Counted from the first letter of the stretch, positions 11,389-26,615 are shown. The stretch: 64,000 bases of DNA from Rhodosorus marinus (GCA_029953675.1 JAMWBK010000008.1:1211001-1275000); one strand, 5' to 3'. Numbers and translations: made by a program. The notes: a model not told the origin generated them from the letters alone.

Positions 11389-13540
11389 TTCCTGCTTCGT
11401 CCAACCAGTTACGTTTTTGAACCCAGTACGAAATGGGCTCTCCTCCGTTCCGTGACACCCTAAAGGATTTAGGCAACCCACCAGAGCACTCCCTGTCCAG
11501 TAAAAAAGTCGGACGAACCTTGACTTCGATGTCAACCCCGCTGCTAAGTGATCCCCGCCCCACAAAGCTTACACACCATCTGTACAAATTTTACTTCTTT
11601 CCTCGAATTTTTTAACTAGCCTGTGTTCCTTTATGGCCGTTCCTACTGCCCCGCTCACCTTCGCCAACAGCTCACAGGATACAGGCTCCTAACATAGTGT
11701 TCCAGAACCATTTCAGCTAGGCCCCTGAGGGCTTCCTTCTGCGTAGCTCACGTCTTTTATGCAAAAATATTAATGCTAGTACAGTATTTGTATACGATAA
11801 TCTCGTCTTTTGGTGAGTGGAAAATAGTCCACAGCTTAAGGGGCCCTTGATACCCGAGGGTTTTGCCCGGTCCGATACAGTAGAAACTTGGAAGGTGACA
11901 CGATAGCTGGAATTCAGGAGTAAACCAGCTGTTGGAAGGACGGGGTGGGTGCAAACCTCATAGCCCTCTACGATATACAAAAATAAACAAATATCTTCAG
12001 ATGTTTGTGCCCAATATTTAGTTCAGCGGAATTCAATTTCAGGGGGTGCGGGAAACTTCCACCAGGACCCCCCAGATACGATGGACGGTGGATATACGGA
12101 AACTCAGCTAGAAACAAGGGACAGCTGGAAACTACGCCCTGGCAATCTCGACCCAATCTCTTCCGGGTTCAACTAATAGGAGATCGACGCGTGGTGTCCC
12201 AATGTGCTCTGATCGTAGGGGAAGCACTCTGATTTGCTAGAGCTATGTACTTCGGACCAATAGATTGATTGGCAGGGCTGACTCGCAGATACTCAAGCAG
12301 CACTTTGACGTGGGTGCTTAGACTATCCCAATTTTTTTCGATAAAGGAATGCGGCTTATCCCTAGCTAGCTCTAGAGTCATGATGTGTCACAATAACGTG
12401 AAGCCGCTGCCTTCCAGGTAATTTTGCAGCGGATTAGATTGGGAGAATTCTTAATCATTCATATTTCCACATGAATCGCAAGTGCTACTGAGCAGAGGGT
12501 GGTACGAATTAAAAGTACACTCTGATGAAGCATACCCGTCGCGCGGAAGGGCTCCGAAAGAGCTTTCCTTCAGAGGCACCAGCGATGGTAAATGGGTTTG
12601 GTGGACCAGTAAGGGGATGAGGACGGAGTCTAAATGGTGTTGTGCTGGTGCCAGCAATCTGAACCTTCCCCGCTCGATCGATCGTCGATCAGAGAATCTA
12701 TCTTAAACGAATCTGTGAATACCTGCGGTGGGCGGGCTTATTGACGGTGCTATATATGCCATACGGAGGTCCTACGGGGCTCTGAGCTCGGGAATGGTTG
12801 GACTGGGTTCGAAACCTCGGCGGTTTGAACGCGGCCGAATATATGCCGGAACTGTGTTTGAGGGCTGACAACCTCCAATGAACTCTTGCGTACCCGCGGA
12901 ATAGAGATGAGGCTTTCACGTCCAATCTTGAAGTTCTGGCTATCAGACTATGTACACCAGAAAATATGTAGTGATCAGTATTTTTTTTTGTCCTTGAGGC
13001 ATGGCTGACCTTGCCGCTTTTTGCAATGAGTTCGCTCGTCATGGTCGGGGTTAGCCAGTTGTAGAGAGCGCTGCAAAATCATTGATCATTTGGGAAGTGG
13101 ATTTCATCCACCGCCATCTGTGTGCACTATGATTCAGAATCGGCAGAAAAGAAAATCGCCAGAGCGAATGCATGGATACCGCGTTTAGCTAAAAGCTTCT
13201 ACGATGCTCAGGAAAACGAAGCTATGAATCCAAGACGTAGTCAAAACCTTCGACAAATCAGCCTCATCCAGGGGACGAATTTGATCTCAGCGTTTTCCGC
13301 AACAGCAGCAAACTACAATGGGAAAGCACTAGCCTTGGGCTTTCCCCACTGCAATTTTTGTGAGAAGTGACCTTGTCGACCGCGAGTCACCGCTACGTGC
13401 GCTATGGGTTACCTACGAATCATAGTCCACACCAGGATTTTGTTTGGGTATGAACCATATATCCGTGTGGCCTTGCTGACCTCCAGACTTTTCTTTACAA
13501 AGGCATACTTAGTATCGCTCGTGCGGATACTGCTCCTATA
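11389..13540. other. Intergenic region, no gene recognised
   Basis: Only short open frames of low coding quality occur on both strands. The right end is the 3' flank of the PP2A B'' gene. Possible promoter sequence for the GLTP gene lies just above 11388. Confidence 0.4.
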
Positions 13541-16131
13541 CTACATGTCCAGCTGGGACATAACCGGGTCAGCTCCAGCTCCCATGATCTCTTCCTCGTT
13601 AGCTGTGAGCCTCTCATACTCGAACGCCGCGAATCTATCCCAGTCGGTGTAATCCGGAAAGGCCCGTTCTGTTGCAATTCACAAAGCGGATTGAAGATCC
13701 TTCGCATGAGGAAGACCGTCATCTGGCACAGTGCGTGTTTCGATCGCAACTTACCCTGCTGAATCAATCTGGGATCTCGGCTCTCTATTTGGAAGAACTT
13801 GCCGAGGTTGAACAAATAATTAAAGAACACGCTCTGCATTTTACAGGCCCGCAGATCCTTCTTGCTTATGAGTGGTTTCTTTTCTTCAGGATGTTGAAGC
13901 ATATCCAAAAGTTGACATACAATATTTACAAAGGGTACAGGTTCGTGGCCGCGATCCTCCATGCGTGAGTACTGCTCGCGATAAAAGTACTCAATATCTG
14001 CCAAGGTGATCAAACCATCTCCGTCCAAGTCAATGCACCTGCAGCGAGGAAACGTAGAGAAAACCAGTCAAAAGAAGTTGGCAATCCGTGTAGATTCATG
14101 ACTTTCATCACCTGAACCAAAAATCAAGGGCCCTTGGGCTTTTCTTGTCTTCCTCCGAAATACAGAACCAAACAAAGTCTGTGTAGCTCATCCTGTACTT
14201 CACCGGTGAGTCATTTTCCCTACCAAAGCCCCCCAAAATTCTCTCGGCAATTCGAACTGTGAGAGCCCCGTTCCCATACCTAGAAAGTGCAACAGCATCG
14301 AAGAGATTCGGGATTAGTGGATGCCTTTGCCCTACAGTACTCCAGAAACTTAACCCATCGGGCTTACCTCATTAAATCCTCAAGTCCAATCGAGAGGTCG
14401 TGGTCCGTGTCCAACTCCCAAAACCGACAATAGAGAACGTAAAAATGCTTGTACGAGAAATACTTTCTTTCCACGTTGATATCCTCTTCTTGGTCTAGCC
14501 AAAGAAGGGAGTCCAGGAGCCTTGATTTCTCAATATCGCCGAGATAAAGACACCGAGTGTTGTGCCTCGCACAACTGTAAAATATCCTCTCAATGACTGT
14601 CTCTGAGTATCTGACTTGAAACTCCGGCGTGCCACTTAAAAAAACGAGCCCTGGGTGGCACTCAAGCAACCCTTCCATCAGTGGTCGCAAGGATTCCCTG
14701 GATAAATAGCTAGTAGTTTGCAGCAGCAATTGCAAAACGCCTTTTAGAGAATGGACTTTCAGGAGACCCCCGGGCATGCTCAGGGGGGACATGGGCCGAG
14801 AGCATATACACATGCTCTTCCTGTAAGCCATGCTTAACGCAGCCTATTCATGTGCGGAAATGTGTGTAAAGTCACAGAGAGAGTGTTTCCGGGGGTACTC
14901 ACTTTTCCACTCTGCAGTGTTTTAACAGGTAAAACAGCCTCGCAGGATTAGACTTTCCCAAACAGAGCTCCTTGAAGAACTTCATGAAAGCTCCCAACGA
15001 AACCACGGCGCCAGTATGCCCCTCCGTCGATCCGTTAACATTTAACGTCCCTGTCGTGGGTGAAAAAAGAGGTACTCAAGTTAGAGACCTTACATGCGCA
15101 TTGTACAGTGTTAGGCCATCCCCAAAGCAAAGGTTCCTATGCACCACGTTTTATCCTTTGTCTTGGCTCGCTCCCTAAAGCAAGTCGAAATTCACGACAC
15201 TGCACTCGCACCTTTCTCCTCGGGACTCAGTTCCAAAATCCGATCGAACACACATGTTGTGAGGAACGATGGCAATCCCAGGCTCTGAACCATAATGCTG
15301 GAAAGCACCTGCTTGCTAACCCCGCGAATTCCATTCTGCTCTGCTTTCCGAAGTACTGCTACTCGGACGTCGGCTAGCTCGCGCTCGTCGTACTCGTGGG
15401 GGCTAATGCGCCCTTTAGCAAAGTAAAACCGAGCAATGCTTGGCTTTTCAGCGTGTGGTTCGGTTGCTGTGCTGCTGAAGCTTGTCCTCCTGGAGAGACT
15501 GGATCTCCTATCCAAGCGACAACGAGTTTCCAATAACAGTGAGAAGCTGTCTCAGCCAGCCTCTTTCGCAGGTTTGACTTTTAAGGTAGAAGGCGGACTA
15601 TTCACGAGTTTCATGGCAGGCTTACAAGCTGCTGAGATTCCGGAGGGAACTGTCCGCGTGGCTGGACTCCTGATCTTTATCAAGAAATCCGAGAGGACTC
15701 AGGCGCCCACCAAGGAGGAGATCTTCTCGTGGCCTTCCAGACCGTGGAACCGGTGAAGGGGGAAATGTAGCATTCACCCTTATTAAATGCGACACTGGTG
15801 ACTTTGGAGCACCTATTCGCGTCCTTGAATCCTGAGGGATCGAAGATCTTCCCGGCATCTGTACTTCTTTCTGAGACTGTAAATCAGAGATCAGCCCTCG
15901 AATTGTCTCGGATGAACTCGGCTGGCACAACCAAGTGAAAAATAGTTCCTGCAACTTCCCTTTTGGCAGAGGTGCGATGTCAGGTTTCGGCTGGACGCTT
16001 CCTAGCTTAAGGCTCATTTTTAAACGCTTTGACGAGGAAGGCTTCAGAAAATCGTCCATTTCGTCATATTCTGCCGTAGCGTCTTGGCTGAATATCAAAT
16101 CATTCAGCCGAAATCGATCTGCGTCCGCCAT
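13541..16131 (-). CDS. Protein phosphatase 2A regulatory subunit B'' (PPP2R3-type)
   Basis: Seven exons join in phase to 636 residues: 15626-16131, 15212-15546, 14903-15050, 14368-14709, 14112-14279, 13755-14038, 13541-13668. B'' subunits bind the PP2A A/C dimer and direct substrate choice in a Ca2+-responsive way. Signature segments are in order: IARFYFAKGR, GLPSFLTTCVFDRIL, SRESLRPLMEGLLECHPGL, FLSGTPEFQVRYSETVIERI, YFSYKHFYVLYCRFWELDTD, SYTDFVWFCISEEDK, ALDFWFRCIDLDGDGLITL, FNLGKFFQIESRDP and DYTDWDRFAAFEYERL. The second EF-hand (DLDGDGLITLADIE) keeps all Ca2+ ligands; the first (ELDTDHDLSIGLED) is also canonical-looking. The ~170-residue N-terminal exon is variable and Ser/Pro-rich. The length and paired EF-hands resemble PR72/PR130-type B'' more than the plant TON2 form. 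Confidence 0.93.
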
Positions 16132-19100
16132 GCTCTCTCCTTCCGCTTGTCAACTGTCGACGCTAGGAAACAACGGAGGCCAATTGGCCCCACGATTCTT
16201 CGTGAAAGGCCTTATTTTCCCGGACTAATCAACCCCAACTATCCCTTACGCTCGGACAAATACCGGGTCACTCCCATAGGAGCTCTCTACTGTTAGTTTC
16301 ACCGCAATCCAAGCCCACTCACCATTTCCATTTTCTCTTCTTGCCGAAACGTCGCTCGCCGGCCTACCAAAGAAGGCTCCTCCAGACCCCACAGGCCAGA
16401 TTGCCGTGGTCAATATCCATGTACGCCTCACAACTGCTCAAAGCCCTCGACTCGATTCGCACCGGGCGTTCTTCGCGCAGCTAATCGCTGAAGAGGACGG
16501 CTCTCCGATGCCCTTCAAATGTCCTTCCAACCGCTCGAGTTCCACACTCCCCACAAGGACTTGCTATTACAAATCGCCCGGAATGATATCGAACCTGACG
16601 AGTGCCACTTCGTATGAGCAAAATAGCCCCCAAATAAAAGACAAAATGGAATCATTTTTGTTGCTTCTGGACATTATGTAATGCCCTTTTTGGAAGCCAG
16701 CCTCGTTCCATTAGGAGCTTTCTTTAATTTGCGTAGATGTGACCGGCCATTTGATGATCCGTTTATTTCCTGCAAGATCATCAGTTTCGATCGCTTTGCG
16801 GGGATGGGGTTGCCGAGGAATGCCATTCCTGTTTCGTTGATTTGAGTCTAGACTGCAAATTCCCAGAGGTCGACGTGTTAGTGAGGCCGTGTTTCTTTCC
16901 GTTGCGGTTTCAGCAAGGATGGTCCATATTAACGACATGGAAAGCGCGGAGACCCAGCGATTCACTACCAACAATGATTGTTTCGAGCGTTAGGCATCGG
17001 GAGTTGAGCTGACTTTCACATTTTCCTCCGGCAGATCTCGTAGCAATCTGTTAACTGATTTCTCTTGTGATTGCCCCTTTTTATTCCGGTCCTTGCGGAG
17101 TACATCTAGGCGTACAGGCTGATTTTCCATTGGATTAAACGATTGCACGGAGGATTAGCTATTAGCGTGCCCGTATTCTTAGATGTGCCGAGTGGGGCGA
17201 AAGAACGTCATCTGAACAGAAACTTTTGAAGTTCCACGCTTTGTACGTCAAGTTCATACACATCTCATCAGCGTCTATTCAGCGAGCAGGTGATACCTTC
17301 AAACTTCTACTTTTCAATCTCCACAACTTGACCACAAACACGTGACATAGTTTTCTTCATATCCTTATGATGTCTTGCATACATCGAGCTTTAAGTGTGA
17401 CACCGTCGTCTTCTGGAAAGGAAACGTGACTACCTTTATGAGACACCATCTGCCGCACGAGTACAAACAGTTATGAGTGCTGGCCCCATTTACGTTGAGG
17501 TATAATCATAACCTACCATGACGCAGAGGGAGTTCCCATAGACTTACGCTCCACCAACACAGCGCGGACTACACTGTGTCTGTCCAGCAACCTTTCGTCA
17601 TAAGTGCGCCATCGACGTCCAGCTTACAGGGACTTCGTACTGGGACGTGACTACTCGCGAGATCCACTTTGCCTGCCCCAGCAGGCAGGCAATAAAAGTG
17701 GCTAAGGAGTTTTCATGAATCTCATGTGTGAGAGTTTGTTCATTGATTTAATATCATTTTTCACAACTAGGTCCAGTTGGTGCGCAAGACAGCACAGTCG
17801 ACAGAACATATATTTGTATTCCTGCCTCACAAGCATCCGCCTGGTTGAAAATCCACTTTTGATGCTCGGCCATGGTTTGAACTCCGTCCGTGGTTGATCC
17901 TATGACTTTCATCAGCTGTATAGCGCTTCCATTGCTGTGTTAGCAAGGAACTCTGCATTGAGCTCGCGATCGAACGGCGGAGTAGTGAGCACATGGAGCC
18001 ATGCAACTGTCTCTGCTAGGTTCGCTGGTGCAAACTGGATGCGGACATCCAAATGGCTGTTTCCGTAATCAGCACAACCGAAGCCGCGAGGAAGGCCCCG
18101 ATTGACTCCAGAAGTTCCAGTAGCATCTGAGCTTTTCCTCGCTCAGATTAACATGGGCAAAACCAGTGCTTTGGAGTTGGCCCGTTTACTAGGAGTCTTG
18201 GTCTTGGCCTGGTGGGCTTCACGAAGGAAGTTTTGCTCTGTTTTCAATTTTTCCGGCAAAGACTATTTTGTTTTTAGAAAGAAAACCCAGCGCATTGTTT
18301 AACTCAGAGCCGATTTTGTGTCTCGGTGTCTTGCAAATAGCTCGTGATTGGCCTTATTCCACCCGATTAAACCAGCATGCGTTTGAACATGAACATTGAC
18401 GATGTCGATCTCATTTGCTTCCTGAGGCGCCCATGTTTTCGCGCTCGTGGGGTTTCAGACCAAGAGCCACGCGAGCCTCGTCGTGGGCAATAATTGTGAG
18501 ATGTGAAACCCATAGCATGTTCATACAGAAGCCTGAGATGCATGGACACTAAAAGAGTGGGAAACTTATTGCCTCTGAAACTGTACCGCCTGCCTCTCAG
18601 TGCGAGAATACGAGGCGGCGTAAGAGGGCACAAGTTTCCACTTGTCACGGTGCTCCCCATGGATTAAAAAGTTCATTCCGTAGCAGAAAAGCTAGCCTAT
18701 GTGGTTTTTTATCCACGCGCCGGCGCCCTAGTAAATGAAATGGGTAGTACTACCGCATGGAAGTATGCTGTTGCGCTAGTTCTACGCCAGTTCCCACCGC
18801 GAGAAAAGCGAGAACAATATATTGGAACAGAAAATTACTTGCTCTGGGCTGTCTTTGCATAGTCGCAGACGCTGCTAAACATTAGCCCACCTAGGGGCCT
18901 ATTCTTGTCCACGGTCTACTTGCTGCTCAGCATATGGCGCAGGATACACTTGACCGTTTATAGGGCTTTTCAGGTTGAAGTCAACACACATCTTTGTCAA
19001 GGCTGAACGGGGTTGTACGATCACCATAGATACATTTATTTACAACAATGGCCCATTTGAACTCCATTGAACTCGCCGCGTATGAAGATTGGAATCTACA

Positions 19101-19189
19101 CGTTGCCTGACAGACAAAGTGGTGACATACCAAACAAACAAAGACGTCTATAGAAAAGACATGATCAAAAGCATCGCCGCTCGTCAATT
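16132..19189. other. Intergenic region of about 3 kb, no gene recognised
   Basis: No domain or long open frame can be supported. A short + strand frame at 16406-16681 has reasonable composition (VNIHVRLTTAQSPRLDSH) and might be an exon, but I found no partner exon. The left end holds the promoter of the divergently placed PP2A B'' gene. Confidence 0.4.
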
Positions 19190-22163
19190 TTAGAGCCCGT
19201 TTGATTGAGAAGCACCGCTACCTCGCGCACTTGAAGCCGAGCCGGGCCATTTCTCCTGAAGAGTTCCTGCAGAACTCTGGATGGATTCGGCCCCTTCAGA
19301 CCTCTTCATGACGCTCCGATTTTCAGCTGGAGCAGCAAAGATCGTCGGGAGTAGGTCTTCATCGTTGGTAGTTTCTTCTTTCTGCGCCTTCGAGAGGTCA
19401 GTCTTTGAGCTCAATCTCTCTGCCGCAGCTTTCTTCATCACTTTCTTCTCTAAAGCCCCTTCCTTCCCAGAGGGAGCAAGTTTCTTCTTGATGTGGCTCT
19501 TCGTCCCAAGTGCTGCCGAGAACTTTTTCGTTTGGGGTTGCTTTCGCTTGTTGGGTTGCCCTTCAGTAGTAACATCAACGTTCCTGGGGACATCAATGCT
19601 TGCTCCTGCGGTCGGGGGAGACCCAACTTGTTCTTTCTTATCGCTGGAGTCCGACATTCCAGGGCCAGTGGTGGATTCACGAGCGTTGGAGGTCTTGCTC
19701 GATGTAGATCCGAATTTGAGCTTTTGCTGAACAAGCACTCCCTTACTAGCGAGGGCAGAAAAATCAACGTCCGCTAAGGGCTTGCAATTCGACCCATTCT
19801 TGTTCACCACAGCTTTTTCAGCCCCCACTCTCTCTCCACGCGCTTTGATCTTCTTTAAGGATAAGCTCGTCTTTGCAATTCTCTGAGCAACCTTCTTCAC
19901 CTTCTTTGGTGCCCCACCCAAACTTGCGTCCGTCTCTGTCGATTGACGCTCGATCCGTTCCGTAGTTTGCTTGCTCTTCTTCGAAGTGTCCGCGCCAGCT
20001 TGTGCTGTTCGCTTTCCAGCCTTCTTCACTTTCTTCTGGCCGTTTGAACCCGGTTTAATCTCGGGCTTGTGACGCTTTTTAGGCTGCACGCTGAGCTCCC
20101 CTGGCTCTTGCGCAACGCGTTTTAACTTCGAGCTCTGTGCAAGTGCAAAACTTGCAGCTTCACCAGGCCGCTCTCCAGAGTCCGTACCTGTGCCTTCAAT
20201 CCCGAGAACGGATGCTCCACGATTCTCTGTCAATGGCATCGTACGGGAGAGGGTTTGTCCAGTCTTCTCGGGTTTTTTCTTCTTATCCGCGACTTCCGGA
20301 GATGCAGAACCGGGTTGGAGCTTCTTTTTGACCTCTGCTCCTGTTTTATTCTTGTTGGTCTTCGCCTTATTGTCCCCGACCTTGACAATCATCTCCGACT
20401 TGCTTTTGACAATGGAAGCCTTCTGTAGCCCGTGTCCTTGTAGCGAGGTGCTAGCTTTGACTTTGGCCTTTTTGGCGATTGTCTTCTGTTGCCCAGCTTT
20501 CGCACTTTTGTCTTTTGGCTTCTTCGGCTTTGCAACCCCACAAACTTTCGGCGCAGAGTTCTCACTTTCAACAGCAATTGCGGTAGCACTTTGGCTACTA
20601 TATCCTTTGTCCTTTGTGGCGGTAAGCTGAGCAGCGGAGTTAGTCGCAGTGGATCCATGCGTGGCTTTGGCTTCTTCCTCCAATTTCCCCTTCTTGGGAG
20701 CTGATTTCTTCGGCTTCTCAGCAGCAAGCTTTGCTTTCTCCTGGGCCGCCAACAATCTCTGCGCCATTTTTTCCTTGTGCTTAGTTAGCTCTTCCTCTCT
20801 TTTTCGCTTTCTATCTTCCTTTTCAAGGTCTTTCTTTCTTTGCCTCTCAGCACAAACCACAGCCTCAACGCGACGCCAGGCTTCACCGAGCGCTTTCTCA
20901 TTCATTTTGAAGTCTCCGAAGCAGCGCTTCTTAAGTTCCGTCAGCCACGTCGGCATTTCTTTCGATGCCTTCTTCGGTCGCTGTGCAAGCTGATTTCTAT
21001 TGTACAGATGGTCAATCCGTGCGCTGAGAACATCGTGTATAAGGGTGTCCATGTGCTTGTCGAGCACAAGCTCCAATCTAGTCTCGGGGGTCTTGGATGA
21101 AGTGTTCTCTCCAGGTTCCTCCGGTTTCGCATCTGGCTCAGCAGGTGCTTGTTTCTTCAGATCCGCGACCGCATCGGAAAGCCTCTGCATAGCGGATTCT
21201 ATGTTTTCTGCAGAGATCTCCTTTTTGTCGGTCCAGTGCAGCGTAAACCCCAGCGACTCCAGGTTTAACCTCAAGCAGCGAAGCAAGGTGGAGAGCTCCT
21301 TCCACAGAGCATTGTCGAGAACAAGCCTTTTCTCGGATCCAGGTTTTCTTCCCTCCAACTTGGCAAGCTCGTTTGCACGTGCTGTCTTGAAGAGTCTTCG
21401 AAGTGCTCCTTGAACTTCTGGATCGTTCAGGTTAGGTTTCCTACTCCCGAACAGAGTTTCCACCTTTTCCTTAAGCGCCTGAACAGAAGCGGCTACTTCG
21501 TCCGGCAGGACTTTTCGCTCTGTGTTCGCTGCATCCGAAGAGCGATCCTTCTTCGTATACTCCGCAGGGGTTGGCTTCATTCGGGTTTTCGATGTTACCT
21601 TAGGCACGCTCTTGCCAGTTTTCAGTTCTCCTCTATTTATGTAGAAGCCCGTGTATTTGGTGGTGGGCACGTTCCTCTGGAATTCGTACAAAAGATCGTC
21701 ATCATCAATGAACATATCATCGTAGTCATACTCGTCCACTAATGTTCTCTTGGCCTGAGAAGAGTTCTTCCTCTCGCTCTCCCTTGAATTCTCAGCAGAC
21801 TGGAGTGACCTGTTGTCCTCATCCACCCGCATTTTGACTTCATCATCATCCTGTCCTTTCGCGTCAGAGGGCTGTGGGTCAACCTCGCTACCTTTTAGTC
21901 GCCCAAGAACCTTCCGAAAGTTTATCTACAACCAATTGGGAACGTATATTCGCCTTTAGTTGTAAACCGCAGTTGGGAGGTTTCGGATAGCAGTCAACGA
22001 AAGTTCCATGTTTCAGCCTAACTCACCTCATTCTCCCCATCGGGACTTAATCGAAGAACTGCACCGGACTCCATTACGTTTGGGACAACTCCCTCAAGCA
22101 CGGCACCTACCTCCTCACCGCAAACTTTCAGCTGATGGCTCCAAGGCTTGAAGGTAAATGCAT
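19190..22163 (-). CDS. Ubinuclein-like protein with Hpc2-related domain (HIRA histone-chaperone complex)
   Basis: The large exon 19190-21871 is open throughout. A preceding exon, 22027-22163, joins it at phase 0 (GENE|PSDAKGQDDDEV); the first exon was not found. The Hpc2-related domain is clear: VDEYDYDDMFIDDDDLLYE followed by TKYTGFYINRGELK. In Hpc2/UBN1 this domain contacts H3.3-H4 in the HIRA deposition complex. About 200 residues later there is a helical middle domain (LNDPEVQGALRRLF, LFGSRKP, LSARIDHLYNRNQLA) like the ubinuclein conserved region. The last ~500 residues are Lys/Ala/Ser/Thr-rich, low complexity and strongly basic, with many KKxKK runs suited to DNA or nucleolar binding. 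The upstream exon reads DAFTFKPWSHQLKVCGEE, composition normal. Seen: domain and splice. Inferred: the HIRA-complex role. Confidence 0.7.
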
Positions 22164-23351
22164 CTATAATATAGCTTAATCTTGACACATCCTAATCGCC
22201 ATGGTGTCCTTGCAAAGTGGAGGCTACGTACCCTGGCCCTATGAACTTAACCACGCCAAGCATAGCTCGCCGCGCCTACTATCACCTTCGAACGATTTCC
22301 TCAAGTAATGAGCAGAACTTGCATTCTTCAACCCCATCCTCAAGGAGGTACTCCGAATGTGAAAGAGCTCGTAACTCGAGCAAAAGATGATCCTTCGCGA
22401 TAAAAAATTTCAATCAGAACTCAAATTTGGTTTGCAAGAGCATCAGGAAGGTTAGCGAACGTGTTGACGAGCTTGTGTGTTTCACAGTTCGCGTCCGTCA
22501 GCTGTGTCAGATGCTTAGATGGGGCCCCGATTACTCTAGTACGACTGCCGCATTTGAACGTGCTGGCTCAAACCTTTGGTATTCGTCCTGGGACCTATCC
22601 CAGGACTCATGTCGGGCGTGCTCACGTCCAACTCGGAATGAGAACCTTGGTCCAGCGCTTCACGCAGGATGTCTTCTCGTGCAGCGCTTAAGCACACCGA
22701 AAAAAAGAGGACTGCCTTTGTTCTGTCAACGCCCGCCCGTTCCTCACCCCATGTCCCAAAATTATCAGCCAGGGAAATCAAGTTCGATTGCGAGAGGGCT
22801 GTGGTTGGCGATATGGGCATATGGAATGTTCTACTGGCCTTGTAGTCCTGAATTCGCCGAAGACCACGAGGCCAGTGCTCTTATTAGCTTTGGAGAGTTC
22901 TAATGCTTCAGTAAACTCTTGCTTTCTGGTGAGCTCGGACTCAATCTGTGCGCTCTTCTACAGAGCTCCAATAGTATGAAATATGGAATGCAGGCATGAA
23001 ACCTCGGCGTTGGGGTTACTTTGCAACAGGGCTAGTCTGACAAACAAACATCTGCAGTTTTGCTTGCCTTCTCGACGAGCCTGGCAGAGTCCTCATAACG
23101 TTTTTAGGTGAAACGGGACAAAACATAAAACTCTTGTCCGCGGAGAATTGTTGCAATGGCAGGCTAAACGTCAAAGCATGGTATAGTTAGCTCAAAATGG
23201 GGCGTTCCCGCTGGACTGCATTGCCGATTCTTCAATGTTCTTAGACAAGCTATTGATCCCCTTTCTATTCTACGTTGGGCGTTCCAGTCAGTTTCCATCA
23301 CTCGTGCTCTGATTAAGGCGCACCAAACGCAACAACTTCGTGCTCCGAACT
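22164..23351. other. Intergenic region, no gene recognised
   Basis: This should contain the first exon and promoter of the ubinuclein-like gene and the 3' flank of HPPD. A + strand open frame at 22427-22903 shows no recognisable domain and many Cys/Ser/Arg; I do not support it as a gene. Confidence 0.4.
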
Positions 23352-24763
<1,412 letters not shown>

Positions 24764-25660
24764 GCCTTCAAATGCTTACGAGCATAAAAACCAAGTTTTC
24801 TTGCCAATCTTGTACACGAACTGCAAAACCAACAACCGAGCGCATTAGCATCAAGGTACTTTGAGCGTTAAGACTTCAGGCCATGATACGCATTAGTTCG
24901 TTCCCTTTTAAGCCAGACTACATCTCCACTCTGAGAATCTTCCAGGCGCCCACCGCATCATCACCACCAAAGCACGGACACCTTCCAGCCACTACCTTGC
25001 TAATTATCTACAACAGGTTCTCTCAGAAGCGGAATGGTTGGCGGAGTTACAAAAAAAAAAAGCTCACCTCGCGGGTTAGGTTTTCCTAGGGGCTGTGGTT
25101 GCTGTAATTGGGGGTGGACTTTTCGATCCCGCGCTCAGCATATTTGACACTTTCCACTTCATGGCAGAGCTGAGGGTAGCATTTTCTGTTCTGATTTTCT
25201 AGCGAATTGGGTATTGCTTGATATGGGATGCTTGAGGTGCCTTGCATCACAAGAAATTGTAGACCTTCTAGACTTCCAAGTGGGCAGGACGTGCGTGCGA
25301 CACGAGATCATGAGACTGAGACATTCAATGCATTCGCGCTCACTTTCTAGTGTGTTTCCAGCTGATGTAGTTTCGCAGATTGCGTCAACGGGTTCCGTTT
25401 CTCTTATGCTGCGGGTGGAGGAGGAGGGCCCGATTCACGTGGATGCTTCAGTTGCTGGGGTTTTGTACGTCAGGTAGAGAAGTGCACCTTACGATCGCGA
25501 ACATCCCGCGAACTTCAAAGGTTTAATCTGGTCCTTTTGGCTCGTTGGCCACCTACAGAAGGAATCATCTCAATGAGGCCGAACGCGGATGATCTAGTTC
25601 CTTCAGGCTTGTGAAAGCACGCTCTCCGCTAAAACAAAAGCAGCTCCGTTCGCATGCATG
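24764..25660. other. Intergenic region, no gene recognised
   Basis: Contains the HPPD promoter and 5' flank, a poly-A run near 25050-25062 and the 3' flank of the HAD gene. The short open frame at 25214-25477 (+) shows no family resemblance. Confidence 0.4.
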
Positions 25661-26615
25661 CTATTCAGTGAGTGTTGGAAAGTATTTTCGAAGCAATTGC
25701 CTTGTCTGCTTAGCCGACTGGAACTTCAGCGCATCTAGATATCCAATGTCAAGAGCCCCAGCACAATTGCTGCTTCGGTCATCAATCAAAACGCCTAATT
25801 GCAATTGGAAGGCCTCGACTTAGGAAGATGTATCAAATTGGACCTTTTTCGCTATGGGAAACTCACAGTCACTAGGCAAGCAGCCAAGACAGTCAGCGGC
25901 GAGGAGAAAAGCCTCCGGTTCTGGTTTCCTCGCATGCATTTGACAGCTGATAAATGACCATTCCGCGTACTTTGAAAGATAAAGCTCTTCTTCCACCATC
26001 TTCCACCAAACGGGGTAGTTTGTGAACAAGTGCATTTCAGCTCCCATGCTGTGCAGCTCGCTCATCTGATCCATGCCAGCAGAGTATCAGACCAAGATTG
26101 AACACACCGGCAGGAGAGTCACCGAAATAGGGAAACAAGGGTAAAATGCGTGAGGGTTGACGACAATGTGGAAGGCTCAAGTCGTGACTCGCTTCGAAAA
26201 CGGAACCTATCCAGTTCTACAATGCGAGTAAGAACTACCACCTTACCAGGTCTTCCATGCCATCAACCCAGGAGTAGGTTTCCCTCATGTACGAGCCGAA
26301 TTTCTCAACGTCCACCTTCCTCTTGTCCTTGAAAAAATTGTTCCAAAACCTGTCCTCACTCATATTCCCTAGTTCAAATGGAATCCACGTGTCTGGATCT
26401 TTGGCCGTAAGAAAGTCTTCGTGCTCGGTGAAGCCGAAGTGTTCATACATAGACACAGTAAAAGGATCAACAACTAGAGTGTCCATGACGTCTACAAGTA
26501 GCACAGGTTGTCGACCCGCGGCATTATTCATGATTGTCATGCACCTGACGCGTCTTCGCGAGAGCGCGTTCGCAACTTTCCGCCTAAGTCCCCCAGGAGC
26601 TTGCAAGAAGCACAT
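25661..26615 (-). CDS. HAD-superfamily phosphatase, chloroplast FMN-hydrolase (FHY1)-like
   Basis: Exons 26247-26615, 25867-26065 and 25661-25794 (introns 181 and 72 nt) join in phase to 233 residues. Motif I is LLVDVMDTLV, with both nucleophile and acid Asp. The cap region has YEHFGFTEHEDFL, TWIPFELGNMSEDRFW and YSWVDGMEDL. Motif II is HLFTNYPVWWKMVEEEL. Motif III is the Lys in MHARKPEPEAFLLA, and motif IV is CVLIDDRSSNCAGALDIG. The order and the cap wording resemble the plant chloroplast flavin-mononucleotide hydrolase group, recalled from the family. The ~25 N-terminal residues are basic and lack acids (MCFLQAPGGLRRKVANALSR), compatible with a plastid transit peptide. The substrate remains inferred; other small phosphoesters are possible. 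Confidence 0.85.

Noticed and set aside
12790-12825. GGGTTCGAAACCTCGG resembling a tRNA B box
   Set aside because: No matching acceptor or D-arm within tRNA distance.
16406-16681. + strand frame VNIHVRLTTAQ...
   Set aside because: Reads plausibly, but no second exon or recognisable family could be found.
19281-21742. Many + strand frames rich in Phe/Ser/Leu
   Set aside because: Reverse-strand shadows of the Lys/Ala-rich ubinuclein-like gene.
22427-22903. + strand frame of 158 codons
   Set aside because: No domain, no splice partners, codon content unlike neighbouring genes.
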